From the NCBI GenBank assembly GCA_964386465.1, contig CAYLTU010000312.1:1-6085 (forward strand): a stretch of DNA of 6,085 bases, in the 5' to 3' direction. The notes beneath the pieces are model-generated. The model was given only the letters and a program-made list of their open reading frames with translations. It was not told the origin of the DNA and did no database searches. The DNA comes from GCA-2717185 sp964386465. GTDB lineage: Bacteria; Pseudomonadota; Alphaproteobacteria; UBA8366; GCA-2717185. How positions within the stretch are numbered: position 1 is the stretch's first letter; each line of letters starts with the position of its first letter. Shown in pieces: positions 5,932-6,085 of the stretch. The position numbers and the translations under genes are program-made.

Positions 5932-5952
5932 CGCCGGAGCAATAATCCCTCA
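5932..5952 (+). repeat. IS21 terminal repeat, copy 1
   Basis: CGCCGGAG followed by CAATAATCCCTCA. It is 18/21 identical to the copy at 5978-5998 in the same orientation, with starts 46 bp apart. It is the likely outer IstA binding site. Confidence 0.65.
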
Positions 5953-5977
5953 CTGAAGCGGCCGGTTAGTCCGGTTG

Positions 5978-5998
5978 CGCCGGAGTAAAAATCCGTCA
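5978..5998 (+). repeat. IS21 terminal repeat, copy 2
   Basis: CGCCGGAG followed by TAAAAATCCGTCA, differing from copy 1 at three positions. Its CCGGA also forms a short palindrome with TCCGG at 5970-5974. It is the likely inner IstA binding site. Confidence 0.65.
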
Positions 5999-6004
5999 GC
6001 GATA

Positions 6005-6030
6005 GCCCTTTGCGGATTGCAGCGAAGGGC
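6005..6030 (+). promoter_or_regulatory. Hairpin covering the istA ribosome-binding site
   Basis: GCCCTTTGC (6005-6013) pairs with GCGAAGGGC (6022-6030) over 9 bp (one T-G wobble) around the 8-nt loop GGATTGCA. The AAGGG at 6025-6029, 6 nt before the istA ATG, is the likely Shine-Dalgarno and lies entirely inside the 3' arm. In a transcript entering from outside the element the site would be paired and translation reduced. That role is inferred; the pairing is directly visible. Confidence 0.5.
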
Positions 6031-6035
6031 GGGGG

Positions 6036-6085
6036 ATGAAGCGAGTGGAACTTTATGCGCGGGTGCGCCACGCGGTGATGATAGA
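6036..6085 (+). CDS. istA: IS21-family transposase IstA, N-terminus only (runs off the right edge)
   Basis: The ATG at 6036 opens MKRVELYARVRHAVMI, the characteristic start of IS21-family IstA, which leads into an N-terminal helix-turn-helix and later a DDE catalytic domain, both outside this window. IstA is the DDE transposase that works with the ATPase IstB, normally encoded directly downstream. Only 16 complete codons are visible, so integrity cannot be judged. The start is supported by AAGGG 6 nt upstream and by the terminal repeats before it. Assignment rests on the short but distinctive VELYARVR motif together with the repeats. Confidence 0.75.
   Translation, partial: MKRVELYARVRHAVMI

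Larger units (their letters stand above)
5926..6085 (+). mobile_element. Left end of an IS21-family insertion sequence, cut by the window
   Basis: Three things point to IS21: the N-terminus of IstA at 6036, a pair of near-identical 21-bp repeats in the 110 bp before it (IS21 elements carry multiple repeats at their ends for transposase binding), and a leader of the expected size. The exact terminus is inferred. TG at 5926-5927, shortly before the first repeat, suits elements that begin 5'-TG, but the direct repeat of the target cannot be checked because the right end is outside the window. The element lies downstream of, and in the same direction as, the molybdenum hydroxylase gene. Confidence 0.75.

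Overview
The window looks like an accessory, mosaic region of a fairly GC-rich proteobacterium. An alphaproteobacterium is the most likely host, inferred only from the look of the protein families and codon use. Two full-length oxidative-metabolism genes lie among remnants of mobile DNA. No tRNA, rRNA or CRISPR array was seen.

Layout from left to right. (1) Positions 1-~245 are visibly AT-richer than the rest. They hold a small unrecognised reading frame (43-183) and the start of a second one (187), and do not resemble what follows. (2) 294-1949 on the minus strand is a full-length Baeyer-Villiger-type flavin monooxygenase. (3) ~2054-2194 is the C-terminal tail of a tyrosine recombinase that has lost the rest of the gene, followed by a perfect GC-rich hairpin. 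(4) ~2334-2999 is a short group II intron. It keeps a textbook domain V and VI and a bulged branch-point A, but its reverse transcriptase/maturase is reduced to the N-terminal leader. (5) 3005-3310 on the minus strand is the C-terminal ligand-binding part of a TetR-family regulator that lacks its DNA-binding half. (6) 3504-5843 is a full-length molybdopterin-binding large subunit of the xanthine dehydrogenase / CO-dehydrogenase-like family (PYRGAGR type, not a true CO dehydrogenase). (7) ~5926 to the right edge is the left end of an IS21-family insertion sequence, with duplicated terminal repeats, a hairpin over the transposase ribosome-binding site, and the first 16 codons of istA.

The two enzyme genes read away from the central mobile-element scar and do not obviously form one pathway. 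The molybdenum hydroxylase lacks its usual FAD and 2Fe-2S partner genes within the window, and an IS21 element begins about 80 bp after its stop, where such partners could have been. I do not see a convincing new multi-gene system. The points most worth checking are the ORF-deleted group II intron with an intact catalytic core, the hairpin that could hide the istA ribosome-binding site, and the unrecognised AT-rich segment at the left edge.
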